From Pseudoalteromonas peptidolytica (GTDB lineage: Bacteria; Pseudomonadota; Gammaproteobacteria; Enterobacterales; Alteromonadaceae): 42,144 bases of DNA. A program made the translations under genes and the position numbers. The notes beneath the pieces were generated by a model. It saw only the letters and a program-made list of their open reading frames with translations, was not told the DNA's origin and did not search any database. This document shows positions 15,583 to 24,073 of the stretch, one piece after another (the stretch's first letter is position 1; every line of letters begins with the position of its first letter). The stretch is from assembly GCF_012641745.1 (NCBI RefSeq), contig NZ_WEHZ01000038.1, positions 1 to 42,144 on the forward strand. Direction: 5' to 3'.

Positions 15583-17878
15583 GTTTATTGCATGGGGAGA
15601 AGTCATTGTTAAAGATGACCTACCTACACCTCTTTTATCTTTGCTTGATGTAGTAGAAAAGCATAATGATTGTGAGTTTGTTGAAGCAATTAGAGTTTTA
15701 AAAAACTTTGAAGCTTTGGTTGTTGATTTTGGGGATGGAACATTTGAGACAGATAATTCAATCGGGGTACAGCGAATTGAGCGTTTAGCACTCTGTTACA
15801 ATCCCGAAGCAGAATTCTGTTGGGATGTGAGAGCTTTAAGGAAAGACTTTCCACTTTCAATACATCAAAATCATACAGAGGGTGGTGAGCCTAGATCACT
15901 ATGCCTCTATTATGAGCCTTGGCCTTCAGTGGAGCGAACATGGACAGCGCAAAGCTTTGTTAAAAGAATTTTTTGGTGGCTGCGCTCAACAGCGGAAGAA
16001 ACAATACATCCAAGTGATCAACCTATTGAACAGTTGTTCTTCAAAAGTAAATATCAGTTTGTACTTCCCGATACGCATTTTGATTTATTCAACCAAGAAA
16101 ACCTCGGCCTAATCTTTGGAAGAATAGATGAAAGTGAAACATCCTTAGAAACAATAGTAGGAAGATATGAGAACATAAACTCAGAACTTTCAGAAACTCA
16201 TGCTGAACTTCCATATATTCTACCCATAACAATAGTAACCTCGGCGATTGAAAACGGCCCTGTAGAAGGTTACCCGTTCAAGCTTAGTGAACTAAAAGAG
16301 AGGCTAGAGTTAAGAGGCGTTGACCTTCTAGAAAGCTTGCAGAATGCTATTCGCAGGATTGTGCCAGAACAAGGCGGATTAAGCATTGATACAAACTCAA
16401 AAAGTAAAATCTTACTCATTATGGGGATTCCAAGAAAGAGAAATGGTCGTATTGAGAGGATGGACGTACAAGGGTTTTTGCTTCACGTAAATATTGGGCT
16501 CTTTGGTGAAAGTTTAGGTGTTCTTTTAAGAAATCCAGCAGATAGGAAAAAGTGGTTTTTAGATATATTTGGTACACCGAATCCAACCGACTACTGGGAG
16601 CAACAAGCGATACTTCCTACTGAAGTTCAATTCATGCCTTCAGCGAAAGAGGTACGAAAGTTTTCAGGGCTTCGAGACACAGATTGTGAATTTGAGGGGG
16701 TGTTGGCTGGCGTTGGGGCGCTAGGTAGCTCTTTAGCCGAAATTTGGGCAAGAGAAAAGTGGGGGAACTGGGATTTTGTCGACGATGACATTGTAAAGCC
16801 TCACAATCTAGTTCGTCATATATCTAGTGCTTGGGGGGTCGGGTCCTCTAAAGTAAAAGTATTGAGTGACTATCTTTCTAATATATTCAATATATCTCCA
16901 ATAGAAAGCTCCCTTAGACATGTTTGTAAGTTTGATGTAGCCCTTCCAAAAATAAGGGAACTGGTTGAAAGTAAAGATTTAATTGTGGACGCTACAACTA
17001 CCTTGGAAGTGCCTAGAGAACTTTATCGAGCTAACTGTAAAGCTAGAGTTGCGAGTGTATTCTTAACCCCAAATGGAATGTCATCAGTCTTATTGTTAGA
17101 GGATAAAAAAAGAGATACTAGAACTATGTCACTAGAAGCTCAATATTATAGAGCAATCTTACATAGCAACTCTTGGGGTAAAGAGCATTTGGATGGTAGT
17201 TTTGAGCAATTTTGGGTTGGAGCGGGATGCAGAGATATATCGGTATCTCTGTCAAATGAATTAGTTAAGCTTCACTCTTCAATGATAGGACGTCAATTGC
17301 GCTTGGCTTTAGAAAGTGAAAAGCCCCAGATATTTGTATGGACCTTTGATGATGAATCAGCTTGCTTAACTTGTGACAAGGTTCCAGTGGCTCCTTCAAG
17401 AACTTTACAAGTCGGTGATTGGGAGGTTATATGGGATGAGGACATTGAAAGTAGTTTAATTGAGAAAAGAAAAAATAGCCTCCCGAATGAAACGGGCGGA
17501 GTTTTACTTGGTTTTATAGATCTTAAGCTTAAATCAATTTCTTTGGTATTAGCAGGTACTGAGCCCAGTAATAGTCTATCTTCTCCGTTTGAGTTTTCTC
17601 GAGGAACTGAGGGAGTATTAGGTACTTTAGAGGAAAGCTCTAGACGTACAGCAAATATTGTACGTTACATAGGTGAATGGCACTCACACCCAAATTGTGT
17701 GTCATCGGCACTTAGCTCTTTGGATATATTGCAACTGGATCATCTAAGTAAGATAAACAACACCGAAGGACTCCCCGCAGCTATGCTAGTTGTTGCGGAA
17801 GGAGAAATAAGTATATCAGTTAAAACTCTCTCTCGTTCAGAAACGAAAGTGATTTTAACAAGCAAAAGCGTAACTTGA
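15569..17878 (+). CDS. E2-E1-JAB fusion, CBASS Cap2-Cap3-like conjugation/deconjugation enzyme
   Basis: This 769-aa protein joins three ubiquitin-pathway folds. Residues ~1-170 form an E2-like domain with candidate catalytic C112 (SLCLYYEPW). Residues ~370-600 form an E1/ThiF adenylation domain with GVGALG (381-386), D405-D407, N413/R416 and a second candidate cysteine C554 (GAGCRD). CxxC lies at 599-602. Residues ~620-769 form a JAB/JAMM protease with E641, H705, H707, S716 and D719. As I recall it, Cap2 of Enterobacter cloacae CBASS uses C109 and C548, nearly the same spacing. AGG lies upstream of the ATG at 15569, inside the MBL gene. No CD-NTase or ubiquitin-like gene accompanies it. Confidence 0.9.
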   Translation: MTKSEFIAWGEVIVKDDLPTPLLSLLDVVEKHNDCEFVEAIRVLKNFEALVVDFGDGTFETDNSIGVQRIERLALCYNPEAEFCWDVRALRKDFPLSIHQNHTEGGEPRSLCLYYEPWPSVERTWTAQSFVKRIFWWLRSTAEETIHPSDQPIEQLFFKSKYQFVLPDTHFDLFNQENLGLIFGRIDESETSLETIVGRYENINSELSETHAELPYILPITIVTSAIENGPVEGYPFKLSELKERLELRGVDLLESLQNAIRRIVPEQGGLSIDTNSKSKILLIMGIPRKRNGRIERMDVQGFLLHVNIGLFGESLGVLLRNPADRKKWFLDIFGTPNPTDYWEQQAILPTEVQFMPSAKEVRKFSGLRDTDCEFEGVLAGVGALGSSLAEIWAREKWGNWDFVDDDIVKPHNLVRHISSAWGVGSSKVKVLSDYLSNIFNISPIESSLRHVCKFDVALPKIRELVESKDLIVDATTTLEVPRELYRANCKARVASVFLTPNGMSSVLLLEDKKRDTRTMSLEAQYYRAILHSNSWGKEHLDGSFEQFWVGAGCRDISVSLSNELVKLHSSMIGRQLRLALESEKPQIFVWTFDDESACLTCDKVPVAPSRTLQVGDWEVIWDEDIESSLIEKRKNSLPNETGGVLLGFIDLKLKSISLVLAGTEPSNSLSSPFEFSRGTEGVLGTLEESSRRTANIVRYIGEWHSHPNCVSSALSSLDILQLDHLSKINNTEGLPAAMLVVAEGEISISVKTLSRSETKVILTSKSVT

Positions 17879-17897
17879 AGGATTGTAGTTTTACAGT

Positions 17898-18851
17898 ATG
17901 ACATTAAAGAAAAGAGTAACTAGATTCAGAGCATATCAACTAAAAAATGCAGGGTCATCATTTTCATACTTCAACGGGACAAGCTTTACTCTCATCGAGG
18001 CACGCTATAATGAATGCAACGAGAGCAGTATCAACGAAGAGTTGAAGTTATGTGGGGTAAATACTATTCATACTTTACATATTACGTCATGGGATCAAGA
18101 CCATTGCTCAAGGCCTGAACTTGAAAGGATTTTGGCGAGATATAGCCCTAGTAAAATAGAATATCCTGGCTATAAACCACACACAGCATCAGGAGAAGAG
18201 TGTCTAAAGTTGATAAAAAAGTTTAAGGCAGGAGATAATACGAAAAAGGTAATTAGTGTCACACCTAAATACATATCAAGCTTGGATGCGGCTAAAAGTT
18301 ATGGATATAAAGATATCTTGAGTCATCCAAAGCTGATCGATGAAAAGAATGCAAATAATAACTCTACGGTTAAACACTTCCGTTCAGGCTCCTTTAACGT
18401 GTTAAGCTTAGGTGATGTAGAGTGCTGTAATATTGCAGCAGGTTTGAGAAGGCAAAAAGTTATTAAGAATGAAACTGATATAATGATCCTCGCACATCAT
18501 GGGGCGAATAATGGTTTTACAACATCTTCATTTATTAGAGCTGTTAAACCTAGAGTCGCTATTGCTTCGGCTAATTATTCTAATAAATTTGAGCATCCGA
18601 AGCGTGAAATACGTAATTTGTTACATAAGCATGGCGTTAAATTGTTCACAACTAAAACTGGTGACGTCATTATTTGCTCTGTCGGAAACCATACTGGTGA
18701 TTATAGAGTTACAAACCTAAAAGCAGACAGTTCTGCTATTTCAAGTAGTTATGATTTTTATGCTCGAAAGTCAAAGATTTTAAAACATAATCTGGATACA
18801 ATCAGGGCCAAGATTAGTAAGAGGAATGGTAAGCCCCAATTGAAAAAGTAG
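17898..18851 (+). CDS. Second MBL-fold ComEC-like protein with an altered metal motif
   Basis: The 317-aa protein keeps most of the MBL site: D66, D68 and H69 (SWDQDHC), D173 (LGDVECC), H200/H201 (LAHHGANNGF) and H233 (EHPKRE). The first histidine of the HxDxDH motif is serine (S64), so metal binding may be changed. The HHGANN and ASANYSNKFEHP segments are characteristic of ComEC-type hydrolases. The basic C-terminus (KISKRNGKPQLKK) ends directly against an IS3 remnant, so the true end may have been altered. It follows the E2-E1-JAB gene by 19 bp. The start has no strong Shine-Dalgarno sequence. Confidence 0.82.
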   Translation: MTLKKRVTRFRAYQLKNAGSSFSYFNGTSFTLIEARYNECNESSINEELKLCGVNTIHTLHITSWDQDHCSRPELERILARYSPSKIEYPGYKPHTASGEECLKLIKKFKAGDNTKKVISVTPKYISSLDAAKSYGYKDILSHPKLIDEKNANNNSTVKHFRSGSFNVLSLGDVECCNIAAGLRRQKVIKNETDIMILAHHGANNGFTTSSFIRAVKPRVAIASANYSNKFEHPKREIRNLLHKHGVKLFTTKTGDVIICSVGNHTGDYRVTNLKADSSAISSSYDFYARKSKILKHNLDTIRAKISKRNGKPQLKK

Positions 18852-18998
18852 TCGCGAACTCCTTTAATATGTCTCGCTCTTCCGTCATCTGTTTAAGCTC
18901 TGCCCTTAGACGCTTAGCGGGTAACTTCTTTGCTTTAGCCACCCAGTTGTATAGGAACTTGTCTGTGATACCCAAGCGTATGGCTGTTACCAGCCACC
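18852..18998 (-). pseudogene. Remnant of an IS3-family orfA
   Basis: Translated on the minus strand, this stretch reads AIRLGITDKFLYNWVAKAKK and then RAELKQMTEERDILKEFAT, the helix-turn-helix plus leucine-zipper part of an IS3-family OrfA transposase. Both ends are missing and there is no orfB. It begins at the base after the stop codon of the second MBL gene. Confidence 0.75.
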
Positions 18999-19002
18999 TT
19001 TA

Positions 19003-19146
19003 ATATCTTGGGAAATAGTTGTTGGCTTAGTTTTTGACGAAAATAGATGAAAAAATATTCCGCATTCCTTTGATCTAGATTAAACTTGACTTGTAGTTAA
19101 TATATAGTTAATTTTGTTTGTTTTATGGGGGGGGTGGGGTTAGCGA
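19003..19146 (+). promoter_or_regulatory. Upstream region of the ABC/diiron operon with a poly-G tract
   Basis: The 144 bp before the lipoprotein gene are AT-rich, with candidate promoter boxes (TTGACT at 19087, TAATAT and TATAGT-like sequences nearby) whose spacing is not ideal. Just before the start lies a run of eight G (19127-19134), a T and GGGG (19136-19139), seven bases from the ATG. The GGGG is the only possible ribosome-binding site. Confidence 0.4.
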
Positions 19147-20193
19147 ATGTTTTTATCTAGATTGTTAGTAGTGACAGCACTTTTACTTCTTTCTGGCTGC
19201 GAAAAGAAGCAAAATAGCTTGCAGGATGAATTAGAAGTGCAACTCATGCTATACGGGGCGCATCCTCTTTTACTGACAGTTAAAGACGGAGTGATTGAGG
19301 GGGCTCGTAAATATGATTCTGGAAATAAGATCAGCTTTCATTTGAATGATGCGAACTTTCAGTTTCAGGAAGCCGTATTCCAGTCTAGGCAAGTTTCTCG
19401 AAAGGGAGCTTCGGCGCTTGTAGCGTTTGGCACACCAAGTATTAAAGCTGCTATATCAAATTCAAACCCCGATGTTAAAGTGTTCTTTGGTGCAAGTAGC
19501 GATCCTGTATCAATTGGCGTTGCGAATTCAAATGATCCTGACTTATGGAAAGAAAAAGGCTTTGATGGGAAAGATAATGTTTATGGTCTCGTCACTAACT
19601 TTGATTATGTAGGAATGGCTTCCCTTATTTCAAATGTTCTGCCAAAAAAGGAAAGTAACGAGGAGTGTGTAAGAATTGGTTACCCTATGAGTGATGGTGA
19701 ACCTAATTCCGTTTTAGCATACGATAAACTCAAATTTCAGCTGGAGAAAGAAGGTTTTTGCCTAATATCTTCAGCAGTGTCTTCTCCAGTAGATGTTCCT
19801 TTGGCAATACGGTCTTTGATTTCAAAAGGTGTCTCTGCTATTCAAGTTGGACCTGATAACACTGTCTCTGGATCTATTGGGGCTGTTGTTTCGATAGCGC
19901 ACAATGCCAATCTACCCGTTTTTACATCTGATAGTGCTTCTATATCAAAAGGAGCTGACGCGGCGTATGCTGTGGATTTTTATATGTTAGGAATAGCTTT
20001 GGGTGAAAAGGTTGCTCAAGTAGTTCTGGATAAAGAAGTTAATGAAGAAAGCCGCATAGACATTTTTTCTAATTCCAAATTATACATTTCCAAACAGTTT
20101 TTATCTTCTCACCTGAATAGTGATCAGGCTGGCCTACTAAAAGGAATGGGGTTAGAAGAAGGTTCTATCATTTTGGTCGACAAAGCTAAATGA
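19147..20193 (+). CDS. ABC transporter substrate-binding lipoprotein (ABC_sub_bind/TrpX type)
   Basis: The 348-aa protein starts with a lipoprotein signal peptide ending in the lipobox LSGC (lipidated Cys about residue 18). The rest matches the ABC_sub_bind family (PF04392-type) layout: VAFGTPSIKAA, then KVFFGASSDPVSIGV, and VSAIQVGPDNTVSGSIGAVV, with LPVFTSDSASISKGA further on. These periplasm-facing receptors deliver ligands to the permease; known ligands include aromatic amino acids, but the ligand here cannot be told. Its stop overlaps the permease start (ATGA). Confidence 0.85.
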   Translation: MFLSRLLVVTALLLLSGCEKKQNSLQDELEVQLMLYGAHPLLLTVKDGVIEGARKYDSGNKISFHLNDANFQFQEAVFQSRQVSRKGASALVAFGTPSIKAAISNSNPDVKVFFGASSDPVSIGVANSNDPDLWKEKGFDGKDNVYGLVTNFDYVGMASLISNVLPKKESNEECVRIGYPMSDGEPNSVLAYDKLKFQLEKEGFCLISSAVSSPVDVPLAIRSLISKGVSAIQVGPDNTVSGSIGAVVSIAHNANLPVFTSDSASISKGADAAYAVDFYMLGIALGEKVAQVVLDKEVNEESRIDIFSNSKLYISKQFLSSHLNSDQAGLLKGMGLEEGSIILVDKAK

Positions 20194-21167
20194 TTATGAT
20201 GTATTTTTTCACGACATATCTTAGCGAGCTGCCCTACATTTTAACTATTACATTATCTGTATATTTAGCTTTTGAATATTGGCAGTTCCCAGACTTAACA
20301 ATTGAAAGCTCTTTTACGACAGGAATGGTTATCGCCTTTATCACGTTTGGGAATGACTCCCTCTGGGAAGTTCTGATCTACTCATTATTGTTAGTGCTAT
20401 TTTTTTCATTTTTATATTCGTTAATAACTTGGTTTTTTACTTTGCTAAGAATGCCACCTCTTTTCGCTGGCTTTCTTGTAGTTCTGGCTGCGTACAGCTT
20501 TAATTTTTGGCTAAACTCAGGAACTACTCAATCCGGATTTTTACCTGATGAAATGGCCCTAGCTCGCTATTTTGGAGCAACAACAATGGATTTTATGACC
20601 GGGGTTGCCCTTGCTATCGCTTTTTTAATAGCAATAATTGCTGCTTTTATTGACAAAATACGTCTCGGGAAATCAATCTTCTTATCTAGAAGAATTGCAG
20701 ACAGGTCTGTTGCAAAGTCTCTTGGATTGAACTCCTCTTTACTATTATTATATTCGATGATTATTTATAACTCGATAGGGATGATGGGAGGAGTATTGTT
20801 CGCGAGCTCAAATAACTTAAGCAGCGTATCCTTTCTAGGAGCTATAGCTCCAGGCTTAGCAGCTATGTTTATTGTTAAGGCAGCAAAAGAGTATGCAACA
20901 TTGCCTTCAAATCGAAAGCTATCCAGTACTGCTAGTGGTTTTTCTCATTGGATTGTTAAAAAGACTGATTCTATTGGATTTATTGTTGTCCTACTCGTGA
21001 TTCTATCAGTGGTAATCACATTGGTTAGATTCAAACTTAGAGAATTTGAGATGAGCCTAGGGATGCTAAACGCTTTTACAGCAATAGGTACATTTTTTGT
21101 TTGGGGACTCATTGGAGTTGTTGCTCAGTTATCAGGGAAAAGTGTTAAGGAAAATTTAGGTGCGTGA
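20190..21167 (+). CDS. ABC transporter permease (TrpY-like)
   Basis: The 325-aa protein has about eight to nine membrane helices and belongs to the permease type paired with ABC_sub_bind receptors. The N-terminal motif FPDLTIESSFTTG (about residues 33-45) is typical of this family, where a conserved PDL(T)-S-F/T stretch occurs after the first helix. It overlaps the receptor gene by 4 bp and the ATPase gene by 8 bp, so all three are translationally coupled. A charged loop near residue 240-260 probably contacts the ATPase. Confidence 0.85.
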   Translation: MIMMYFFTTYLSELPYILTITLSVYLAFEYWQFPDLTIESSFTTGMVIAFITFGNDSLWEVLIYSLLLVLFFSFLYSLITWFFTLLRMPPLFAGFLVVLAAYSFNFWLNSGTTQSGFLPDEMALARYFGATTMDFMTGVALAIAFLIAIIAAFIDKIRLGKSIFLSRRIADRSVAKSLGLNSSLLLLYSMIIYNSIGMMGGVLFASSNNLSSVSFLGAIAPGLAAMFIVKAAKEYATLPSNRKLSSTASGFSHWIVKKTDSIGFIVVLLVILSVVITLVRFKLREFEMSLGMLNAFTAIGTFFVWGLIGVVAQLSGKSVKENLGA

Positions 21168-21816
21168 ATTAAGGATACGATCACTGTATTGTAGTTACGG
21201 CTATGAAAACGGAAACGAAATATCACCTATAACGAACCTGAACTTAACACTAAAGTTTGGTTTGCATTACCATTTGAAAGGAGACAATGGTAGTGGCAAA
21301 AGTACTTTGTTCAAGGGGCTACTAGGGTCTATGCCTTCATTAAAAGGCGCAGTTGAAGTCGAACGAGACGGTACGGAGTCCATCGAACAATGCGAAATCA
21401 GAAATTTAGACAAGTTGCTAAAGTCGATGTTCTACATACCACAGATAACAGAGTATATGTTTCCATTAAAAACATGCGCGATGACGTATCTACGTTTGCT
21501 GGATAAATCAGGTCTAAGGATTGATGAGGCAAGAAATAAATATCAGATATTTGATAAGCTTCTTTGCGAAATCGAGTGGAGGCACTCTGAGCATATAAGT
21601 GGCGGTCAAAGGCAGTTATTGGCTTTACTGGCTATGCATATATCAGATTCAGAAGTTGTGCTATTGGATGAGCCTACTTCACAAATTTCTAGTCGGAATA
21701 CTGACACAGCCTGTGAACTAATAAAAGAATATATATCTAGCGACAAGATAATAATTTTTTCTACTCATTGCAATAAGCTTCAATTAGTTGCCGATGAAAC
21801 GATTCAGGTGAATTAA
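21160..21816 (+). CDS. ABC transporter ATP-binding protein (TrpZ-like)
   Basis: The 218-aa ATPase has Walker A GDNGSGKST, signature SGGQRQL, Walker B VVLLDEPTS and the switch histidine STH. It powers the importer encoded by the two preceding genes. It starts with GTG, with AAGGAA about seven bases upstream, inside the permease gene. Its TAA overlaps the start of the next gene (TAATG), tying the diiron enzyme to the transporter. Confidence 0.88.
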   Translation: MRELRIRSLYCSYGYENGNEISPITNLNLTLKFGLHYHLKGDNGSGKSTLFKGLLGSMPSLKGAVEVERDGTESIEQCEIRNLDKLLKSMFYIPQITEYMFPLKTCAMTYLRLLDKSGLRIDEARNKYQIFDKLLCEIEWRHSEHISGGQRQLLALLAMHISDSEVVLLDEPTSQISSRNTDTACELIKEYISSDKIIIFSTHCNKLQLVADETIQVN

Positions 21817-22517
21817 TGTCAATTAAAGAGAAAAATTTTACTAATTGGAGTCAGAACCAACTTGATTCAACTATAACTGGGAAAACTCTAAACAATGATT
21901 GCCTAAACTCTCTTTCTGAGCTTTGCTCGAATTCTGAATGGGTACGAGAAATGGCTGTTCAACTTTACCATGTAGTTCTCGGTTTTCCATTTCACATTGC
22001 AGGTGCAATCGCGACTAGTAGAGATGAAAAGCTACTGTCTATTTTAGTTAATAATCTCTATTCAGAAATTGGTGAAAATGTTGGGAAAGATCATATTTCT
22101 ATATATAGAGAGTTTCTCTATTACTTACAACTTGATTGTAGTCGTCCTGAGCCAAATCGCTTGTGGAAAGAGACTATTGAACTAGAGCAATCTTGTAAAG
22201 ATAATTACTCCAATCATGACATGGGGGTTAAGTTGGGGGCTCTATTTGCTTTTGAAAGCATGTCTAGCAGAATGGTAGAAAAGTGGCATAATGCACTAAC
22301 TGTAAATGGTTATCCGAACAACGCATTTCGTTTTTTTACTATCCATATTGATATAGAAAAGGAGCATGCTGCGGATATACTTGATGTATGTGCTCACTAC
22401 TACAAGAAACCGAACTTTTTGGATATGTATGAGTGTGGGCTGTCAGACGTGAATTCTAAATTGGTTAACTTTTGGGAAAAAGCATATCACTATCGAGAAG
22501 AGTGTAATTGTTATTAG
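21816..22517 (+). CDS. Haem-oxygenase-like diiron enzyme (HDO/TenA-like fold)
   Basis: The 233-aa all-helical protein carries the metal-ligand pattern of haem-oxygenase-like diiron oxidases: E84 and H93 in SEIGENVGKDHISIYREFL, E147 in FAFESM, and H177, E181 and H184 in HIDIEKEH. Known members (UndA, BesC, SznF, CADD types) oxidise amino acids, fatty acids or their own side chains using two irons and oxygen. Coupling to an ABC importer suggests that the imported compound is its substrate or that its product feeds a pathway using that compound. TenA-type thiaminase is less likely because it lacks these ligands. Confidence 0.75.
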   Translation: MSIKEKNFTNWSQNQLDSTITGKTLNNDCLNSLSELCSNSEWVREMAVQLYHVVLGFPFHIAGAIATSRDEKLLSILVNNLYSEIGENVGKDHISIYREFLYYLQLDCSRPEPNRLWKETIELEQSCKDNYSNHDMGVKLGALFAFESMSSRMVEKWHNALTVNGYPNNAFRFFTIHIDIEKEHAADILDVCAHYYKKPNFLDMYECGLSDVNSKLVNFWEKAYHYREECNCY

Positions 22518-22596
22518 TTGTACTATTAAGTTGTGAACTTTTAGTCCTTGGCTGGTACATTTCTTTATATTCATAATGTGTTAGTTGAGGTTTTAA

Positions 22597-22997
22597 ATGA
22601 ATGGCAAAGATGAAAAAGAAGTTAGGCGTAAGCTTAAAATATTAAGTCACGCAAAAGAAACCAGAAACGTTAGTAAACCCTGTCGCTATTGGGGAGAAAA
22701 GATTATGCAGCTAAAGGAGAAGCAGGGTTAACCAACTCCAAGCCATGCACTGAAAATCCAGCCGTTCGCGTTGAACCAATAATCGAAGAGAAAATTTTAT
22801 GTCTGCGTAAAAACTATCATTTTGGACAAGCTAAAATTAGTTGGTATTTAGCTCGTTATCATGGACTTAAAGTTTCTATATCAGGCGTTTGTCGCGTGTT
22901 TTGTAGGTATGGCCTTAACCGCCTCCCTCAGAATTTGAAAACACGGCAAGCCGAGATTTCGAGACCCACAAGTAAGGAATGCCGAGCTAGCAGCTAA
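22597..22997 (+). pseudogene. IS481-family transposase remnant, frameshifted and truncated
   Basis: The frame starting at 22597 reads MNGKDEKEVRRKLKILSHAK and continues to CRYWGE, then shifts near 22690 into a second frame reading KGEAGLTNSKPCTENPAV and later ILCLRKNYHFGQAKISWYLA and GLNRLP. This is the N-terminal helix-turn-helix part of an IS481-type transposase. The DDE core is missing entirely, so the copy is dead. Confidence 0.75.
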
Positions 22998-23034
22998 TAG
23001 GTTCGATACCTTTTCGTAATCCTGACCTTGCAAC

Positions 23035-23070
23035 TCGTCGGGGTTAATAAATCATCCCCCGACGATTATT
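23035..23070. terminator. Probable intrinsic terminator
   Basis: The stem TCGTCGGGG (23035-23043) pairs with CCCCGACGA (23057-23065) around a 13-nt loop and is followed on the plus strand by TTATTTTAT. It lies just beyond the stop of the split minus-strand gene; on that strand the U-run is poor, so it fits better as the end of plus-strand transcription from the ABC/diiron operon. Confidence 0.65.
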
Positions 23071-23217
23071 TTATCCTTCTTCCTGACTAGCTCTTGAGGT
23101 GTCGATACCAAATATCTCTTTAGACAGAGCTTCAATCTTTTTAAGAAACTTATCAACGTTGTAACCAGCAATAAAGGCTAAGGCATATATAGCATAATTT
23201 GATGCATTATCCACTTG

Positions 23218-23221
23218 CTCC
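23218..23221. repeat. IS target duplication CTCC, left copy
   Basis: CTCC lies directly outside the left IS terminus TGTAACTCC and recurs at 24411-24414 outside the right terminus. Four-base duplications occur in the IS407 group of the IS3 family. Confidence 0.8.
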
Positions 23222-23261
23222 TGTAACTCCACCCAATTTAGTACAGCTATTTCGTAGAATT

Positions 23262-23999
23262 TTATGCAGCCTCAAGGTAACCAATTGGTGTCATATCGCC
23301 TAGTGAATCATGTGGTCGCTCATAATTATAAATATCTAACCACTCATCAGTGATTTCACGTACTTCTTGAAGTGACTCAAACAAGTATAAATCTAGCACT
23401 TCTTCACGGTAACTCCGATTAAACCTTTCCACAAAACCATTTTGGTAAGGACTGCCTGGCTCTATAAATTCCAACTTGATGTCATTTTTCATTGCCCAAT
23501 CTTCGAGTGCCGTTGAAGTAAATTCTGGGCCATTGTCCACTCTAATCTGCTTTGGTTTTCCTCGCCAAGTAATAATTTGTTGTAGCGTTCTAATAACTCG
23601 TTCAGAAGTTAAGCTTGTATCGACCTCAATCGCCAGTGCTTGTCGGTTGAAATCATCCAGCACATTCAGTGTTCTAAAACGATGTCCATAGCTTAATGCG
23701 TCACTCATAAAGTCCATTGACCACGATTCATTATGTTGTGTCGGTGCATTTAATGGTTCAGGTGTTCTTGTTGGAACACGGCGCTTTCCCTTACGTCTCA
23801 AGTTTAGTTTTAGCATGTTGTAAACGCGTTCAACACGCTTTTTATTCCACGGCTTACCTTTATTGCGAAGCCTTTTGAATAGCTTAGGCAGCCCCCACCT
23901 AGGATGGCGCTCTACCAGCGCAAGTAATGCGTCGATAACTTCATCATCTGACGGTCGTTTATGTTTGTAATAAAAAACTGAGCGGCTTAACCCTGCCAC
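23262..23999 (-). CDS. IS3-family OrfB (DDE transposase)
   Basis: The 245 residues from the first ATG include the full integrase core: the first Asp in SWSMDFMSD, the second in IRVDNGPEF and the Glu in QNGFVERFNRSYREE, followed by YNYERPHDSLG. The reading frame continues upstream of this ATG to about 24085 (SRRRAWVEHLRAQFNVSV), so the natural product is an OrfAB fusion made by -1 frameshifting at the A6G site near 24085. The catalytic residues are intact. Confidence 0.9.
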   Translation of the reverse strand: MAGLSRSVFYYKHKRPSDDEVIDALLALVERHPRWGLPKLFKRLRNKGKPWNKKRVERVYNMLKLNLRRKGKRRVPTRTPEPLNAPTQHNESWSMDFMSDALSYGHRFRTLNVLDDFNRQALAIEVDTSLTSERVIRTLQQIITWRGKPKQIRVDNGPEFTSTALEDWAMKNDIKLEFIEPGSPYQNGFVERFNRSYREEVLDLYLFESLQEVREITDEWLDIYNYERPHDSLGDMTPIGYLEAA

Positions 24000-24073
24000 T
24001 TCACAAGCAAATGCGACGCTGACGTTAAATTGAGCTCTTAAATGCTCTACCCAAGCTCTGCGCCTACTTGTTT

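Noticed and set aside
19087..19116. Strong sigma-70 promoter for the ABC operon
   Set aside because: TTGACT and TATAGT are only 11 bp apart, too close for a normal promoter; alternatives have weak boxes.
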